The translations under genes and the position numbers were made by a program. A stretch of DNA of 64,000 nucleotides from Flavicella marina (lineage in GTDB: Bacteria > Bacteroidota > Bacteroidia > Flavobacteriales > Flavobacteriaceae). The stretch's first letter is position 1. Every line of letters starts with the position of its first letter. The notes beneath the pieces were generated by a model, which was given only the letters and a program-made list of their open reading frames with translations, made no database searches and had not been told where the DNA came from. Shown piece after piece: positions 36,019 to 45,515 of this stretch. The stretch is taken from contig NZ_VYVA01000006.1 of the NCBI RefSeq assembly GCF_009193215.1, positions 62,001-126,000 on the forward strand, given 5' to 3'.

Positions 36019-37551
36019 ATGCAACAAAAAGTACTTATTCTAGATTTTGGATCTCAAGTTACGCAGCTGATTGCGCGTCGAGTGAGAGAGTTGAACATTT
36101 ATTGTGAAATTCATCCATACAACAGCGAAAAATATAATTTCGCAGATTATAAAGCCGTTATTTTATCAGGTTCACCACATTCAGTTCGAGGTGAAAATGC
36201 TCCTAAAATTGATTTGTCAGAAGTCAAAGGGAAAAAACCATTATTGGGTATCTGTTATGGAGCTCAATATTTGGCACATTTCTTTGGAGGAGAAGTCGGA
36301 GCATCTAATACCCGAGAATACGGAAGAGCGAATTTGTCTTATTTAAACCATACCAACCCGTTGTTTGATGAAATCAATGAAGGTAGTCAGGTTTGGATGA
36401 GTCACTCTGATACTATTTTGCATTTGCCAGAAGATTGCGAATGTATTGCAAGTACAGGTGATGTGAAAAATGCAGCTTACCACGTAAAAGGTGAAGATAC
36501 ATATGCAATTCAATTTCACCCAGAAGTGTATCACTCTACAGACGGAACAAAATTACTAGAAAACTTTTTGGTAAAAATTGCTGGTGTAGCTCAAGAGTGG
36601 ACTTCCGCTAATTTTGTGGAAACCACAGTGCAAGAAATCAAAGACAAAGTAGGTAACGATAAAGTTGTACTCGGTTTGTCTGGTGGAGTAGATTCTACCG
36701 TTGCTGCTGTGTTGTTGAACAAAGCCATTGGAAAGAACCTATACTGTATTTTTGTAAACAACGGACTTTTACGTAAAAACGAATTCGAAAGCGTGTTGAA
36801 TCAATACGAAGGAATGGGCTTAAACGTAAAAGGAGTTGACGCATCTGAAAGATTTTTAGAGGAATTAAAAGGTCTTGAAGATCCGGAAGAAAAGCGTAAA
36901 GCAATTGGAAAAGCATTTATAGATGTTTTTGATGCAGAAGCACATTTGATTGAAGATGTAAAGTGGTTAGCACAAGGTACTATTTATCCGGATGTAATAG
37001 AGTCTGTTTCGGCTGATGGAGGACCTTCAGCAACTATCAAATCGCACCACAATGTTGGTGGATTACCAGACTTCATGAAATTAAAAATCGTAGAGCCATT
37101 GCGTATGATTTTTAAAGATGAAGTACGTAGAGTTGGTAAGTCTATGGGAATAGACCCTGAGCTATTAGGTCGTCACCCATTCCCAGGTCCAGGATTAGGA
37201 ATCCGTATTCTAGGTGATATTACAGCTGAAAAAGTTGCGATGTTACAAGAAGTAGATTATATATTTATACAAGGATTAAAAGATCATGGATTGTATGATT
37301 CTGTATGGCAAGCAGGTGCTATTTTGCTTCCTGTGCAGTCGGTTGGAGTTATGGGAGATGAGCGTACTTATGAAAAAGCAGTTGCTTTACGTGCGGTATC
37401 ATCTACGGATGCAATGACTGCTGACTGGGTTGATTTGCCTTATAAATTTTTACAAGAAATTTCGAACAGAATTATCAATAATGTGAAAGGTGTGAACCGA
37501 GTGGTATATGATATCAGTTCTAAACCACCTGCAACTATTGAGTGGGAATAA
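36019..37551 (+). CDS. guaA: GMP synthase (glutamine-hydrolysing)
   Basis: 510 residues. The N-terminal class I glutamine amidotransferase domain has the nucleophile Cys in GICYGAQ and the His/Glu pair in FHPEVYHS. The ATP-pyrophosphatase domain has the P-loop LSGGVDST, and the C-terminal dimer domain ends in KPPATIEWE. The enzyme converts XMP to GMP. The ATG at 36019 is chosen over a TTG at 36013, which lies within the -7 box. A terminator follows 38 bases after the stop, so guaA is a single-gene unit. Confidence 0.97.
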   Translation: MQQKVLILDFGSQVTQLIARRVRELNIYCEIHPYNSEKYNFADYKAVILSGSPHSVRGENAPKIDLSEVKGKKPLLGICYGAQYLAHFFGGEVGASNTREYGRANLSYLNHTNPLFDEINEGSQVWMSHSDTILHLPEDCECIASTGDVKNAAYHVKGEDTYAIQFHPEVYHSTDGTKLLENFLVKIAGVAQEWTSANFVETTVQEIKDKVGNDKVVLGLSGGVDSTVAAVLLNKAIGKNLYCIFVNNGLLRKNEFESVLNQYEGMGLNVKGVDASERFLEELKGLEDPEEKRKAIGKAFIDVFDAEAHLIEDVKWLAQGTIYPDVIESVSADGGPSATIKSHHNVGGLPDFMKLKIVEPLRMIFKDEVRRVGKSMGIDPELLGRHPFPGPGLGIRILGDITAEKVAMLQEVDYIFIQGLKDHGLYDSVWQAGAILLPVQSVGVMGDERTYEKAVALRAVSSTDAMTADWVDLPYKFLQEISNRIINNVKGVNRVVYDISSKPPATIEWE

Positions 37552-37588
37552 AAGCTTTATTAAAAAGTTATTTATATAAAAATTGTGA

Positions 37589-37637
37589 TAGCCATTCTAG
37601 AGAAAATTGTAAATTGTTTCTTTAGAATGGTTATTTT
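37589..37637 (+). terminator. Terminator hairpin of guaA
   Basis: 17-bp stem including two G-T pairs (37589-37605 with 37617-37633), an 11-base loop, then TTTTG. It also shows that the ATG at 37654, not an earlier in-frame codon at 37585, starts the next gene. Confidence 0.7.
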
Positions 37638-37653
37638 GTTAAAAATAAATTTT

Positions 37654-39534
37654 ATGAAAAATAAATTCCTTTTTGTTTGTATGTGCATGTTTGTGTTGAT
37701 TTCAGCATGTGCACAACAAAAAAAATATATTTCTTACAAGGTAAAAGAAGGCGAAAGCGTTAAAGAAATTGCAAAGAGATACGATGTAAAGTCGAGAGAT
37801 ATCATGCGTCTGAATCCTGATTTGAAAAGAAAACCTGAGGCAAACACACTTATCTTAATTCCGAATGTAGACTACGATGCCGAAGCAGAGGCAAAAAGAG
37901 CAGCAGCAGAGGTGTCAGCTTCTCAAAATCACATCGTACAGCCTAAGGAAACTTTGTATGGTATATCAAAGCATTACAATGTGAGTATGGATGCTTTAGA
38001 AGCGTTAAACCCTGCTATCGAAACCGAAGGGTTGAAGATTGGAATGGTTTTGCAAATTCCACAAGAAAAAATGTTGACTCCTGAACAAGTGAAGCAAAAC
38101 GAATTAGATTATCTAAACGACCACTTTGTTTTACATACTGTTGTTAAAGACGATACAGAGTATAGTTTAACGAGACACTATAATGTTTCTCGTGAAAGTT
38201 TATTACAATTAAATCCTGAATTATCGGAAGGGTTGAAATTGGGAATGCTATTAAAGATAAAAGAGAAAGTTTCTGAAGCAGAATTGAAAGAAAGTGCAGC
38301 GTTGATTTTTAACGATAGTGTTGTGTTTAAAGATACTGTTGATGTTGCTATGTTGTTGCCTTTTAAATTTGCCAAAAATGATACGTTAACGAAAGAACAG
38401 CTTTTTACAACGAATCATAATCTCATATCTATTATTACTGATTTTTATTTAGGTGCTGATATTGCGATAGATTCAATTCGAAAACAAGGAGTGCCTGTGC
38501 GAGTGTCGGTATATGATTCTCAAAACGATCGAGACACGATTAAATCATATATCAAAGCTGGCGCTTTTGAAAAAACAGATGTGGTATTTGGTCCAGTGTT
38601 TAACAAACATGTCAATTATTTTGCTGGAGAAGTAAAAGATATACCAGTTGTATTTCCGTTTTATTCTGCCAATCAAAAATCATTTATCAAAGACAATATT
38701 GTTAAAACAGTGACAAGTCGTGAGGTTTTAAAAGAAAACGTACTTACACATTTTACAGATATATACACTAACGAGCAAATAGTTGTTGTGGGAGATGAAA
38801 AAGCAAGCTCTCGATCAGAATATATTGAGATAAGAGAGTTTTTAAAGGAACACCACGATTCAATTAAAGAGGTGCATTATATACAGCCAGAAAATGGTTA
38901 TATAAGTCAAGAAAGATTTGTTCAAGAAATTGATACTTTGGGTGTGAATTGGGTAATACTTACCTCAAATAATAAAGTTGTTACGGCCGATGTCATTAAT
39001 AATTTGAGAGTAGTGCCTAACGATCCAGAGGTTCGCTTGTTCGCTTTTGAAAAAGCAGCGAACTTCGACAAAGTAGATAATAACATGTTGGCAAAATTAA
39101 ATTTTGTTTATGCAAGTTCAGGTGTATTGGTTGATACCTTGCCAGGAGTAAAAAGTTTTTATGCTCAATACGAAAGAAAGAATTTTGGATACCCATCTGA
39201 GTATGCGTCCAAAGGATTCGATATTGTTTATGATGTATTGAAAAGAATGGTATCTAATGATTCGCTGGACTTATGGAGTAGTTTTGATAAAGGAATCTCA
39301 AAAAGGGTGAGAAGTACTTTTGAGTTTTCGCAAAAAGCTTACGGAGAACCTGCGTATAACAAAGCAGTTTACGTAAGGAAATATAACGAAGATTTATCGA
39401 TTGATATCATTCAATTAGAAAGAGATAAAGAGAAAAACGACGAAAAAAGCGACATCGAACTTGAACTGAATACAGAAGCGATTCAAGAAAATGATTCGAT
39501 ACAAGTAGAAGAATTGTCGAAAGATTTAGAGTAA
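37654..39534 (+). CDS. LysM / periplasmic-binding-protein-like lipoprotein
   Basis: 626 residues. A lipoprotein signal ends at C19 (VLISAC), so the protein is membrane-anchored in the envelope. Three LysM-type modules follow (about 28-70, 92-135 and 160-205): YKVKEGESVKEIAKRYDVKSRDI, HIVQPKETLYGISKHYNVS, HTVVKDDTEYSLTRHYNVS. From about 230 to 560 is a type I periplasmic-binding fold, as in amino-acid-binding proteins (PVRVSVYDSQNDRDTIKSYI). The C-terminal 40 residues are acidic. LysM suggests peptidoglycan binding; no ligand is known for the second domain. The convergent CpsB gene ends 1 base away. Confidence 0.85.
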   Translation: MKNKFLFVCMCMFVLISACAQQKKYISYKVKEGESVKEIAKRYDVKSRDIMRLNPDLKRKPEANTLILIPNVDYDAEAEAKRAAAEVSASQNHIVQPKETLYGISKHYNVSMDALEALNPAIETEGLKIGMVLQIPQEKMLTPEQVKQNELDYLNDHFVLHTVVKDDTEYSLTRHYNVSRESLLQLNPELSEGLKLGMLLKIKEKVSEAELKESAALIFNDSVVFKDTVDVAMLLPFKFAKNDTLTKEQLFTTNHNLISIITDFYLGADIAIDSIRKQGVPVRVSVYDSQNDRDTIKSYIKAGAFEKTDVVFGPVFNKHVNYFAGEVKDIPVVFPFYSANQKSFIKDNIVKTVTSREVLKENVLTHFTDIYTNEQIVVVGDEKASSRSEYIEIREFLKEHHDSIKEVHYIQPENGYISQERFVQEIDTLGVNWVILTSNNKVVTADVINNLRVVPNDPEVRLFAFEKAANFDKVDNNMLAKLNFVYASSGVLVDTLPGVKSFYAQYERKNFGYPSEYASKGFDIVYDVLKRMVSNDSLDLWSSFDKGISKRVRSTFEFSQKAYGEPAYNKAVYVRKYNEDLSIDIIQLERDKEKNDEKSDIELELNTEAIQENDSIQVEELSKDLE

Positions 39535-39535
39535 A

Positions 39536-40276
39536 TTATCGATAAAATTCGATATTGTTTTTTAAGATAGGTGCTAAAAGTTTTAAATTCCTTTTAGTGC
39601 CTATTTTTTTTAATGTTTGTAAATGATGCATGTGGTGTGTGTCTGAACCTGCCAAGTCAATCATCCCTTTTTCAATTAGTTTTTCAGCCGTTTTTTGGAC
39701 AGATTTTCCGTAGTGTCCAGTCAAAGAAAGAAGGTTGATTTGAAAACGACATCCTGCATCTTTCAATTTGTGATACATGTCGAAATCTGCATGGTAAAAT
39801 CCATAGCGCTCAGGGTGTGCAAGTATAGGTTTGTATCCCGCTAACTGAATGTCAAAAATCATTTCAAACAAATTTACCGGCGCTTGCAAAAAAGACATTT
39901 CAACTAATAGAGAATCTTCTCTCAATGTTAGAAGGTCTCTTTCTTGTAAAAGTTTTACAAATTCTTCATCTAACATGTATTCCGCAGCAGCGTCAAACTT
40001 AATGTAAGACATGTCCCTTTTTTCTAGCTCTTCTAAAACCAAATCAAGTTTGTCTAAAATTGTATCGCTGCTATTTTTCCATACATTTCCTAAAACATGC
40101 GGTGTTGTAATGAAATTCTGAATTCCATAGGCATCCATTGTCGAAATCATTTCTATGGTATGTTCCATAGATTTTGCTCCATCATCTATTCCTGGAAGTA
40201 GGTGAGAATGGATATCAACAAAGTTCATCGGGAAAACTTCGGTAATCGGAGTTTCTTTTTTGAATAAATTTAGCAC
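39536..40276 (-). CDS. CpsB/YwqE-type tyrosine-protein phosphatase (PHP domain)
   Basis: 246 residues. PHP-domain metal ligands are seen in DIHSHLLPGIDDG, TTPHV, HPERYGF and GSDTHH. The family removes phosphate from tyrosine kinases that control capsule or exopolysaccharide export. The start is GTG at 40276, which reproduces the family opening MLNLFKKE...FVDIHSHLLPG; a later ATG would lose this. No capsule gene cluster is adjacent. A good promoter lies upstream. Confidence 0.9.
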   Translation of the reverse strand: MLNLFKKETPITEVFPMNFVDIHSHLLPGIDDGAKSMEHTIEMISTMDAYGIQNFITTPHVLGNVWKNSSDTILDKLDLVLEELEKRDMSYIKFDAAAEYMLDEEFVKLLQERDLLTLREDSLLVEMSFLQAPVNLFEMIFDIQLAGYKPILAHPERYGFYHADFDMYHKLKDAGCRFQINLLSLTGHYGKSVQKTAEKLIEKGMIDLAGSDTHHMHHLQTLKKIGTKRNLKLLAPILKNNIEFYR

Positions 40277-40301
40277 TTAGAAATGTTAGATTTGAAAGGC
40301 A

Positions 40302-40330
40302 CAAATTTATAAAATAATATGGTAAATCAA
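40302..40330 (-). promoter_or_regulatory. Bacteroidota promoter (TTG-N18-TAAATTTG) for the CpsB-like gene
   Basis: Minus-strand TTG at 40330-40328, an 18-base spacer and TAAATTTG at 40309-40302, 25 bases before the GTG start. It overlaps the end of the glucan-locus minus arm (stop at 40351), so that operon appears to end here without a clear hairpin. Confidence 0.7.
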
Positions 40331-40350
40331 TTTGAAAAGAAAATAGATTC

Positions 40351-41031
40351 TCAATTATTATTAAATACCCAAGTTTGTCCTAATGTTTTTCCGTTTTTTG
40401 AATCTCTGGCGTCAACTCTCCAATAGTAAGTTGTATTGGATTCTATTGATAATTCTATAGATGTTTTACTGATACCTTCAGCATATAGAGAGGGAGAGTT
40501 TGTGGTACCAACATACACATCATATACAAGTGGATCGTTGTCGATGTCAGCACAATTCCATTCTAAAAGAATTAACTGATTATTAGTTTCCGATTGATGA
40601 ATTGGACTGATTAATTCTGGCATAAATGGCAAATGATTTTCATCGGCAATATTCTCTGTGTATAGATTTCTAGTTTCAGAAAAATCACTTTTTTCACCAG
40701 TTTCATCGATTGCTTGCACTCTCCAATAATATGTTGTTTCTTTCTCTAATTGGAGATTTTTTTTGGTGTCTTTTAAGGTTCCGCTTTTTACTACAGTGTT
40801 AAACATATTGTCTGTAGCTATTTGGTAAAAGTAGTTTATCGGGTCTCCTTCATTGTCTATAGAAGTAGCCCACTCAAAAGTTAAATCACTAGAAATACAC
40901 AATAAATTATTTGTTGGATTTAATAATGTCGGAACTTCGGGTGCTGTATTTTGTTCAATAGTTTCTTCCGGAGTAGTTTGTGAACAAGACCATAAAGTTA
41001 GAACGCTTAGGAAGTAAAAAATATTTTTCAT
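40351..41031 (-). CDS. Glucan-locus lipoprotein with two FN3-like domains
   Basis: 226 residues. The lipobox gives C16 (LTLWSC), so it is a lipoprotein, probably at the outer membrane. Two beta-sandwich FN3-like modules follow (about 30-125 and 135-226), each with the pattern P-x-L-x-x-P...Y-x-x-x...TTYYWRVxAxD. It starts 3 bases after the GH13 amylase gene ends and is the last gene of the SusC-SusD-SusE-amylase operon. It may be a surface glycan-binding or amylase-retention protein in the place of SusF; I know of no assigned function. Confidence 0.8.
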   Translation of the reverse strand: MKNIFYFLSVLTLWSCSQTTPEETIEQNTAPEVPTLLNPTNNLLCISSDLTFEWATSIDNEGDPINYFYQIATDNMFNTVVKSGTLKDTKKNLQLEKETTYYWRVQAIDETGEKSDFSETRNLYTENIADENHLPFMPELISPIHQSETNNQLILLEWNCADIDNDPLVYDVYVGTTNSPSLYAEGISKTSIELSIESNTTYYWRVDARDSKNGKTLGQTWVFNNN

Positions 41032-41034
41032 GAG

Positions 41035-44000
41035 TTATTTTTTTATGATTTTGATAGTTTGAGAAGGGGCTTGACTTGTTTTGATGAAATAAATACCATT
41101 TGTTAAATGCTCAATATTGATATTTGTTACATTGTTTGATATCGTTGTACTTTTCTCGTAAACGGTTTTTCCTAAAGGATTTAGTATTTGTACGCTAACT
41201 TGCTCGTCTGCATTATTTTCAAAAAATATTGAAAGCATAGAACTTGTAGGGTTTGGATATACGGAAATATGCGTTTGTATTTCGATGTTTTCTACCAGTT
41301 TTCCCTCGCAAGACCTCGCCGTTTCAACAGAGATTTGATCTCCGTTTTTAGCTTCGATTGTAGTCGTAGTTTCATAGGTTTGTTTTATCTCAGTATTATT
41401 TATCGAAATCGTATAAGGAGGTGTTCCTGATGATATATCAACAGTAGTAAGTGTTTTCTTTCCATAGTTTTTCGAAGTCGTTTTTGCTGTTAAGCTTTCA
41501 GCAGGGTCGATGGTCAATTCAAAACACTGCACAAAGGAGTCGTCTTCTTCGGTTCGGATACAAAATGAATATGTCGCCGGAGGAAGGTCGGTAATAGAAA
41601 GTTCGGTTCTAAAATCATAGAGTTGGTTATTCAATTCGAGAGAAAATTTAGAACTCCTAATAGAACTAATATCGATAGAACCATTATTCATACCGTCACA
41701 TGTCTCACTTGATGATTTGATATTGAAATTGGCTTTGTCTAATTCAAAAATAGCACAACCATTTTGATCAACCTCAGCACCTTGAATTGTATTCGGACAT
41801 TCATCCAAGAGATCATTAACACCATCATTATCGCTGTCGTGATTTTCAGTACCACCTCTTGGGTCGTAAACTTTTTTAGATGTAAACATTTTATACTCAC
41901 CGGCATCTAATGCAATGTTTTGTTGTGTGTTTTGTAGCATTAATTCTTCTCCAGAAAAATACTCAAACCAAGTACCCGTTTGGGTAAAATTAATAGAGAT
42001 TTCACTATCAAGAACATCGAAATTTCCAAGAATGATTACATCCATTTCTTCACCACGTAGGGTGATAGATTTTAATAGTTTATTTGTGTTTAATGAGAAG
42101 TCATTTGTCGAAAATGCTTCGTGTTTAGTTTTGAAAGCGATAAAAGTGCTCCATGTGTCGTAAATATGTTTTCTGTTCGCATCCGTGTTGTATTCCCATA
42201 AAACAGGTTTTTTACCTGTTCTTCCATTGAAATTAATGCTTTTATCATAACCTAATTCACCAAATTGCCAGATCATTTTCGGACCTGGAATACCAAATAA
42301 AAATGCTCCAGCTGTTTCTTGTCTGGCTAATGCAGTTTGTAAGTCTTTTGCAGAATGATAGTCAGATTCTTTTCCGAACTCTAGGTTTTTGTACATCAAC
42401 CTTTCTTCGTCATGACTTTCCATATATCCAACTACATGAGGGGCATTCCATCCTCTTTTCTGGTGTGATATCCAATCAATATTATCACCATATCCCATTG
42501 TGTTTTCATTGTAGCTGTGATTTAGGTTTCCCCATAGTAGAATTCCATAATCGGCAAGTTCTTTTTCTTCAGAGTTTTCCGATAAATGTTCAAAAACGAC
42601 ATAAGGTTTGTTGTTAGGTGCCGTATTCCAAACAAAATCTGAATATTCTTTTAGAATCGAAATTCTTTCTGCGTCATAGGTGCTTGCCCAATTATTAGCA
42701 CCTTCATAGATAGTATTTGAAAACCCTTTCGTGAAGTCGAATCTGTAGCCATCAATTTTGTATTCTGTTAACCAATAATTTAGTACATCTTTGAAAAAGG
42801 CTTTGGTATAAGAACTAGTATGGTTAAAGTCATAGCCCCAGTGAGCCGAAGTGTTATCTACTAAATTATGGTTTTCATTATACCAAGGATTGTCCACCGC
42901 TGGTTTACCAGTGGCTGAATCCCAGTACATTTGTAATAGTGGTGATTGGCTAAATGAATGATTGAAAACTACATCAGCTAAAACGGCAATTCCTCTTTCA
43001 TGACATGCATCGACAAATTTCTTGAAATCGTTTTTTGTACCATAAGCTTTGTCTAAAGCGAGATAGAATGAAGGATTATATCCCCAGCTATCGTTTCCTT
43101 CAAATTCATTTATTGGCATTAATTCAATGGCATTCACACCGAGTTTTTCTAGGTAGTCAAGATGTAGCAGTGCCTCGTTATATGAGCTTTTTTCTGTGAA
43201 ATCTCGAATATGCATTTCATATATAACTAGGTTTTCTTGTAAGGGTCTTTCGAAATTCTGAGTTTGCCAAGCATATGTGGTCTCATCAATTTTAAAAGTA
43301 GATACGTTGCCTGTCGTTTGTCCTTCAGGGTATGATTTTAAATTAGGATATACTGAGTTGTCAATATATTTATCATTATCAGGATCCAATATTTTTTCAG
43401 CATAGGGATCTGCAATTTTTATTTCATAATCAATTAGATATTGGTAAGCATATTCAACAGATGGATCTAAATCTGTAAGTGTAACCCAAAAATAATCACC
43501 GTCTTTATGCATCAAATAGGCTGCTTCTGTCTTCCAATTGTTAAAATCACCTATCAATACAACATCATTTTTGTTAGGAGCCAATAGTACAAAAGTAGTT
43601 TCAGTACCGTTTATTGTAATTCCATTCTTTACGTTGTTTGGCCTCGGGATAGTTTGAGTTGTTGTTTTAACAAAGACACTGATTTCTTTGGAGATAGTTT
43701 CGTTATTAACTGTTGCTATAGCCGAAATTAGGTGTGTTCCGGTTTTAGTAAAATTATATGCAGTAGATATATTATTTGCGTTTGTAGTGTTTAATATAGA
43801 GATCCCGTCAACTAAAATTTGTAGGTCTGCGGACTTAGTTGCTTCCACGGTAATTGTTATAGTTTCATTTAAACTAAATGTGTTTCCTTCTTTGGGATAC
43901 ACGAAAGCAATGTTTAATTCATCTGAGTAGATTGGGATAAAAATATCTGCTCCATTTTTTAAGTTCCCATCACTAGATCGGATGACGATACTGATTTCAG

Positions 44001-44328
44001 AAATCGTTTTTGAACTAATAACACCATAATAGTCATGTATGTTTGGTGTAATTGTAAGTCGGTATAAGTTAGCGTTGTTTGGGTCTTTAGTAAGCTCTGG
44101 TTGTTTTGTGTTGTCTCCCCATGTACCCATTACATTTTGCCATTTTTCTCCATCAACGGTAACTCCAGTATGTGCAAATAGTTTCCCAGAATAATTCGAG
44201 AGGGGTGTATTTGAGGCGTCAAAAAGAAGAGTGATTTCTTTATTTGTTGTTGGGATAGCAGGGGTTGTGGTTACTTGTCCATAAACTCCAGTAATTACAA
44301 GTAATAATAAGTAATATAAATTTTTCAT
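41035..44328 (-). CDS. Secreted GH13 alpha-amylase with T9SS sorting domain (SusG-like role)
   Basis: 1097 residues. Signal peptide (1-17), an N-terminal starch-module-like region, Ig-like and CBM48-like domains (about 20-330, with VVLIGDFNNWKTEA), a GH13 TIM barrel (about 370-760), a C-terminal beta domain, a short TSP3 calcium motif (DSDNDGVNDLLDECP), and a T9SS type A domain (ISVYPNPTSS...GIYFIKTSQAPSQTIKIIKK). Catalytic residues are nucleophile D531 in DGYRFDF, acid/base E580 in VVFEH and D640 in ESHDEER. It is exported by T9SS, unlike Bacteroides SusG, which is a lipoprotein. It should cut starch or glycogen at the cell surface. It lies 70 bases after susE with a hairpin between. Confidence 0.93.
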   Translation of the reverse strand: MKNLYYLLLLVITGVYGQVTTTPAIPTTNKEITLLFDASNTPLSNYSGKLFAHTGVTVDGEKWQNVMGTWGDNTKQPELTKDPNNANLYRLTITPNIHDYYGVISSKTISEISIVIRSSDGNLKNGADIFIPIYSDELNIAFVYPKEGNTFSLNETITITVEATKSADLQILVDGISILNTTNANNISTAYNFTKTGTHLISAIATVNNETISKEISVFVKTTTQTIPRPNNVKNGITINGTETTFVLLAPNKNDVVLIGDFNNWKTEAAYLMHKDGDYFWVTLTDLDPSVEYAYQYLIDYEIKIADPYAEKILDPDNDKYIDNSVYPNLKSYPEGQTTGNVSTFKIDETTYAWQTQNFERPLQENLVIYEMHIRDFTEKSSYNEALLHLDYLEKLGVNAIELMPINEFEGNDSWGYNPSFYLALDKAYGTKNDFKKFVDACHERGIAVLADVVFNHSFSQSPLLQMYWDSATGKPAVDNPWYNENHNLVDNTSAHWGYDFNHTSSYTKAFFKDVLNYWLTEYKIDGYRFDFTKGFSNTIYEGANNWASTYDAERISILKEYSDFVWNTAPNNKPYVVFEHLSENSEEKELADYGILLWGNLNHSYNENTMGYGDNIDWISHQKRGWNAPHVVGYMESHDEERLMYKNLEFGKESDYHSAKDLQTALARQETAGAFLFGIPGPKMIWQFGELGYDKSINFNGRTGKKPVLWEYNTDANRKHIYDTWSTFIAFKTKHEAFSTNDFSLNTNKLLKSITLRGEEMDVIILGNFDVLDSEISINFTQTGTWFEYFSGEELMLQNTQQNIALDAGEYKMFTSKKVYDPRGGTENHDSDNDGVNDLLDECPNTIQGAEVDQNGCAIFELDKANFNIKSSSETCDGMNNGSIDISSIRSSKFSLELNNQLYDFRTELSITDLPPATYSFCIRTEEDDSFVQCFELTIDPAESLTAKTTSKNYGKKTLTTVDISSGTPPYTISINNTEIKQTYETTTTIEAKNGDQISVETARSCEGKLVENIEIQTHISVYPNPTSSMLSIFFENNADEQVSVQILNPLGKTVYEKSTTISNNVTNINIEHLTNGIYFIKTSQAPSQTIKIIKK

Positions 44329-44348
44329 AAGGAAACGAGAAATGAAAC

Positions 44349-44376
44349 AAAAGGCTGTTATTTCTAACAGCCTTTT
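44349..44376 (-). terminator. Hairpin between susE and the GH13 amylase
   Basis: 12-bp perfect stem (44349-44360 with 44365-44376) and a 4-base loop, 22 bases after the susE stop. On the minus strand the T run is short (TTTTGTTTC). It may be a leaky terminator that lowers amylase expression relative to SusCDE, or an mRNA-end stabiliser. Confidence 0.6.
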
Positions 44377-44398
44377 GAATAATGGTTAAATCATTAAA

Positions 44399-45499
44399 TT
44401 AGTTAGATAAACTAATCGTTTTAGCAATAGTATTTACTGTGATTGTGTATTCTCCTGGAGTACCAATAAACTTAAAGTTTTTGTCACCATCCTCAGCATT
44501 TTCAAAATTTGCATCAATGCTATATTCAGCATCTTGGTAGTATGGATAATTTCTACCTGAACCCCAATCTCCATTTTTCGTGAAGAATCTGAAAGCATCA
44601 TTGGCAAATGTTGTTGTTACTTCAAACAATCCATGTTTTATCCAAGTTAGTTTTACTGGAGTTGACCATCCCCAACCAGCATCTGGTACGGCTGCGCCAA
44701 CCATAAATAAGTCAGGTAATTCAGTTGCTTCCATAGTAACGGTAAGCGTCTTAAGGTTTACACCAATTTTATAATAACCTGTAGCTCCATTAAACAAGAA
44801 GTTACTGTCACCATCACCTGCGTTTTCTAATAAGCTTGTAATTGTTCCTCCAGAAAAATGTGGATGGTTGTATGAGTTTGCTCCCCAATCAGCTGCATCG
44901 AAAAATCTAAAGCTTTCACCATTGGTAAACAAAGCAACTGTTTCGAAAGTTTTAGAACCAGTAGCTGGTACTTCTACAGCTTTTGCTGTATCCCAACCCA
45001 TTAGTGCAGCACCTATCATAAATATAGGATCTGAACTTTTAGAGTAAGGAGTAATTGCTATTGTGATAGGACTTGATTCTGTCACTAAATCCCCAGTTGT
45101 AGCAACAACTTTAAATTGAATATTAGCTACTGCATCTGTTGCAATCTCATTATTAATAAGTACTTTGTTTATTTCCTCAACCATGAAGGTTTTTTCTTCT
45201 GTGTTGGTCGATGCCGCAATAATCATTTCACTAAAATTATCGTTTTCTTTCGCGATAAAAATTTGATAATTTGGTGTTTCTGTAACAACACCGTAATCAG
45301 GTTTGTTCCAGGTAATCGTAAATGCTTCTAACGCTGCATTGTCTTCTGTTAAGACAGCTGAATTGTCTGAAGATACCACCGTAATTTTGGTGTTTTCTGA
45401 CTTAGTGTCTATCATGGCGAACTCTTCGTTACTAGCACACCCAGTTAAAAATAGGGGTAGGGCAAGCCAGTATATAAAATTATATAGTCTCGTTTTCAT
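44399..45499 (-). CDS. SusE-like starch-binding outer-membrane lipoprotein
   Basis: 366 residues. Lipobox at C21 (LFLTGC). A SusE-type N-terminal Ig domain (about 40-150, ITWNKPDYGVV...NYQIFI) is followed by two similar glycan-binding modules (about 155-255 and 260-366) that share FMIGAAL/FMVGAAV, FRFFDAADWG/FRFFTKNGDWG, GDGDSNF/EDGDKNF and a closing YxI.VN..T.T. SusE proteins bind alpha-glucans at the cell surface. It lies 16 bases after susD. The gene is shorter than SusF, which has three modules. Confidence 0.88.
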   Translation of the reverse strand: MKTRLYNFIYWLALPLFLTGCASNEEFAMIDTKSENTKITVVSSDNSAVLTEDNAALEAFTITWNKPDYGVVTETPNYQIFIAKENDNFSEMIIAASTNTEEKTFMVEEINKVLINNEIATDAVANIQFKVVATTGDLVTESSPITIAITPYSKSSDPIFMIGAALMGWDTAKAVEVPATGSKTFETVALFTNGESFRFFDAADWGANSYNHPHFSGGTITSLLENAGDGDSNFLFNGATGYYKIGVNLKTLTVTMEATELPDLFMVGAAVPDAGWGWSTPVKLTWIKHGLFEVTTTFANDAFRFFTKNGDWGSGRNYPYYQDAEYSIDANFENAEDGDKNFKFIGTPGEYTITVNTIAKTISLSN

Positions 45500-45515
45500 A
45501 ATAAAAGTTGTTTGT

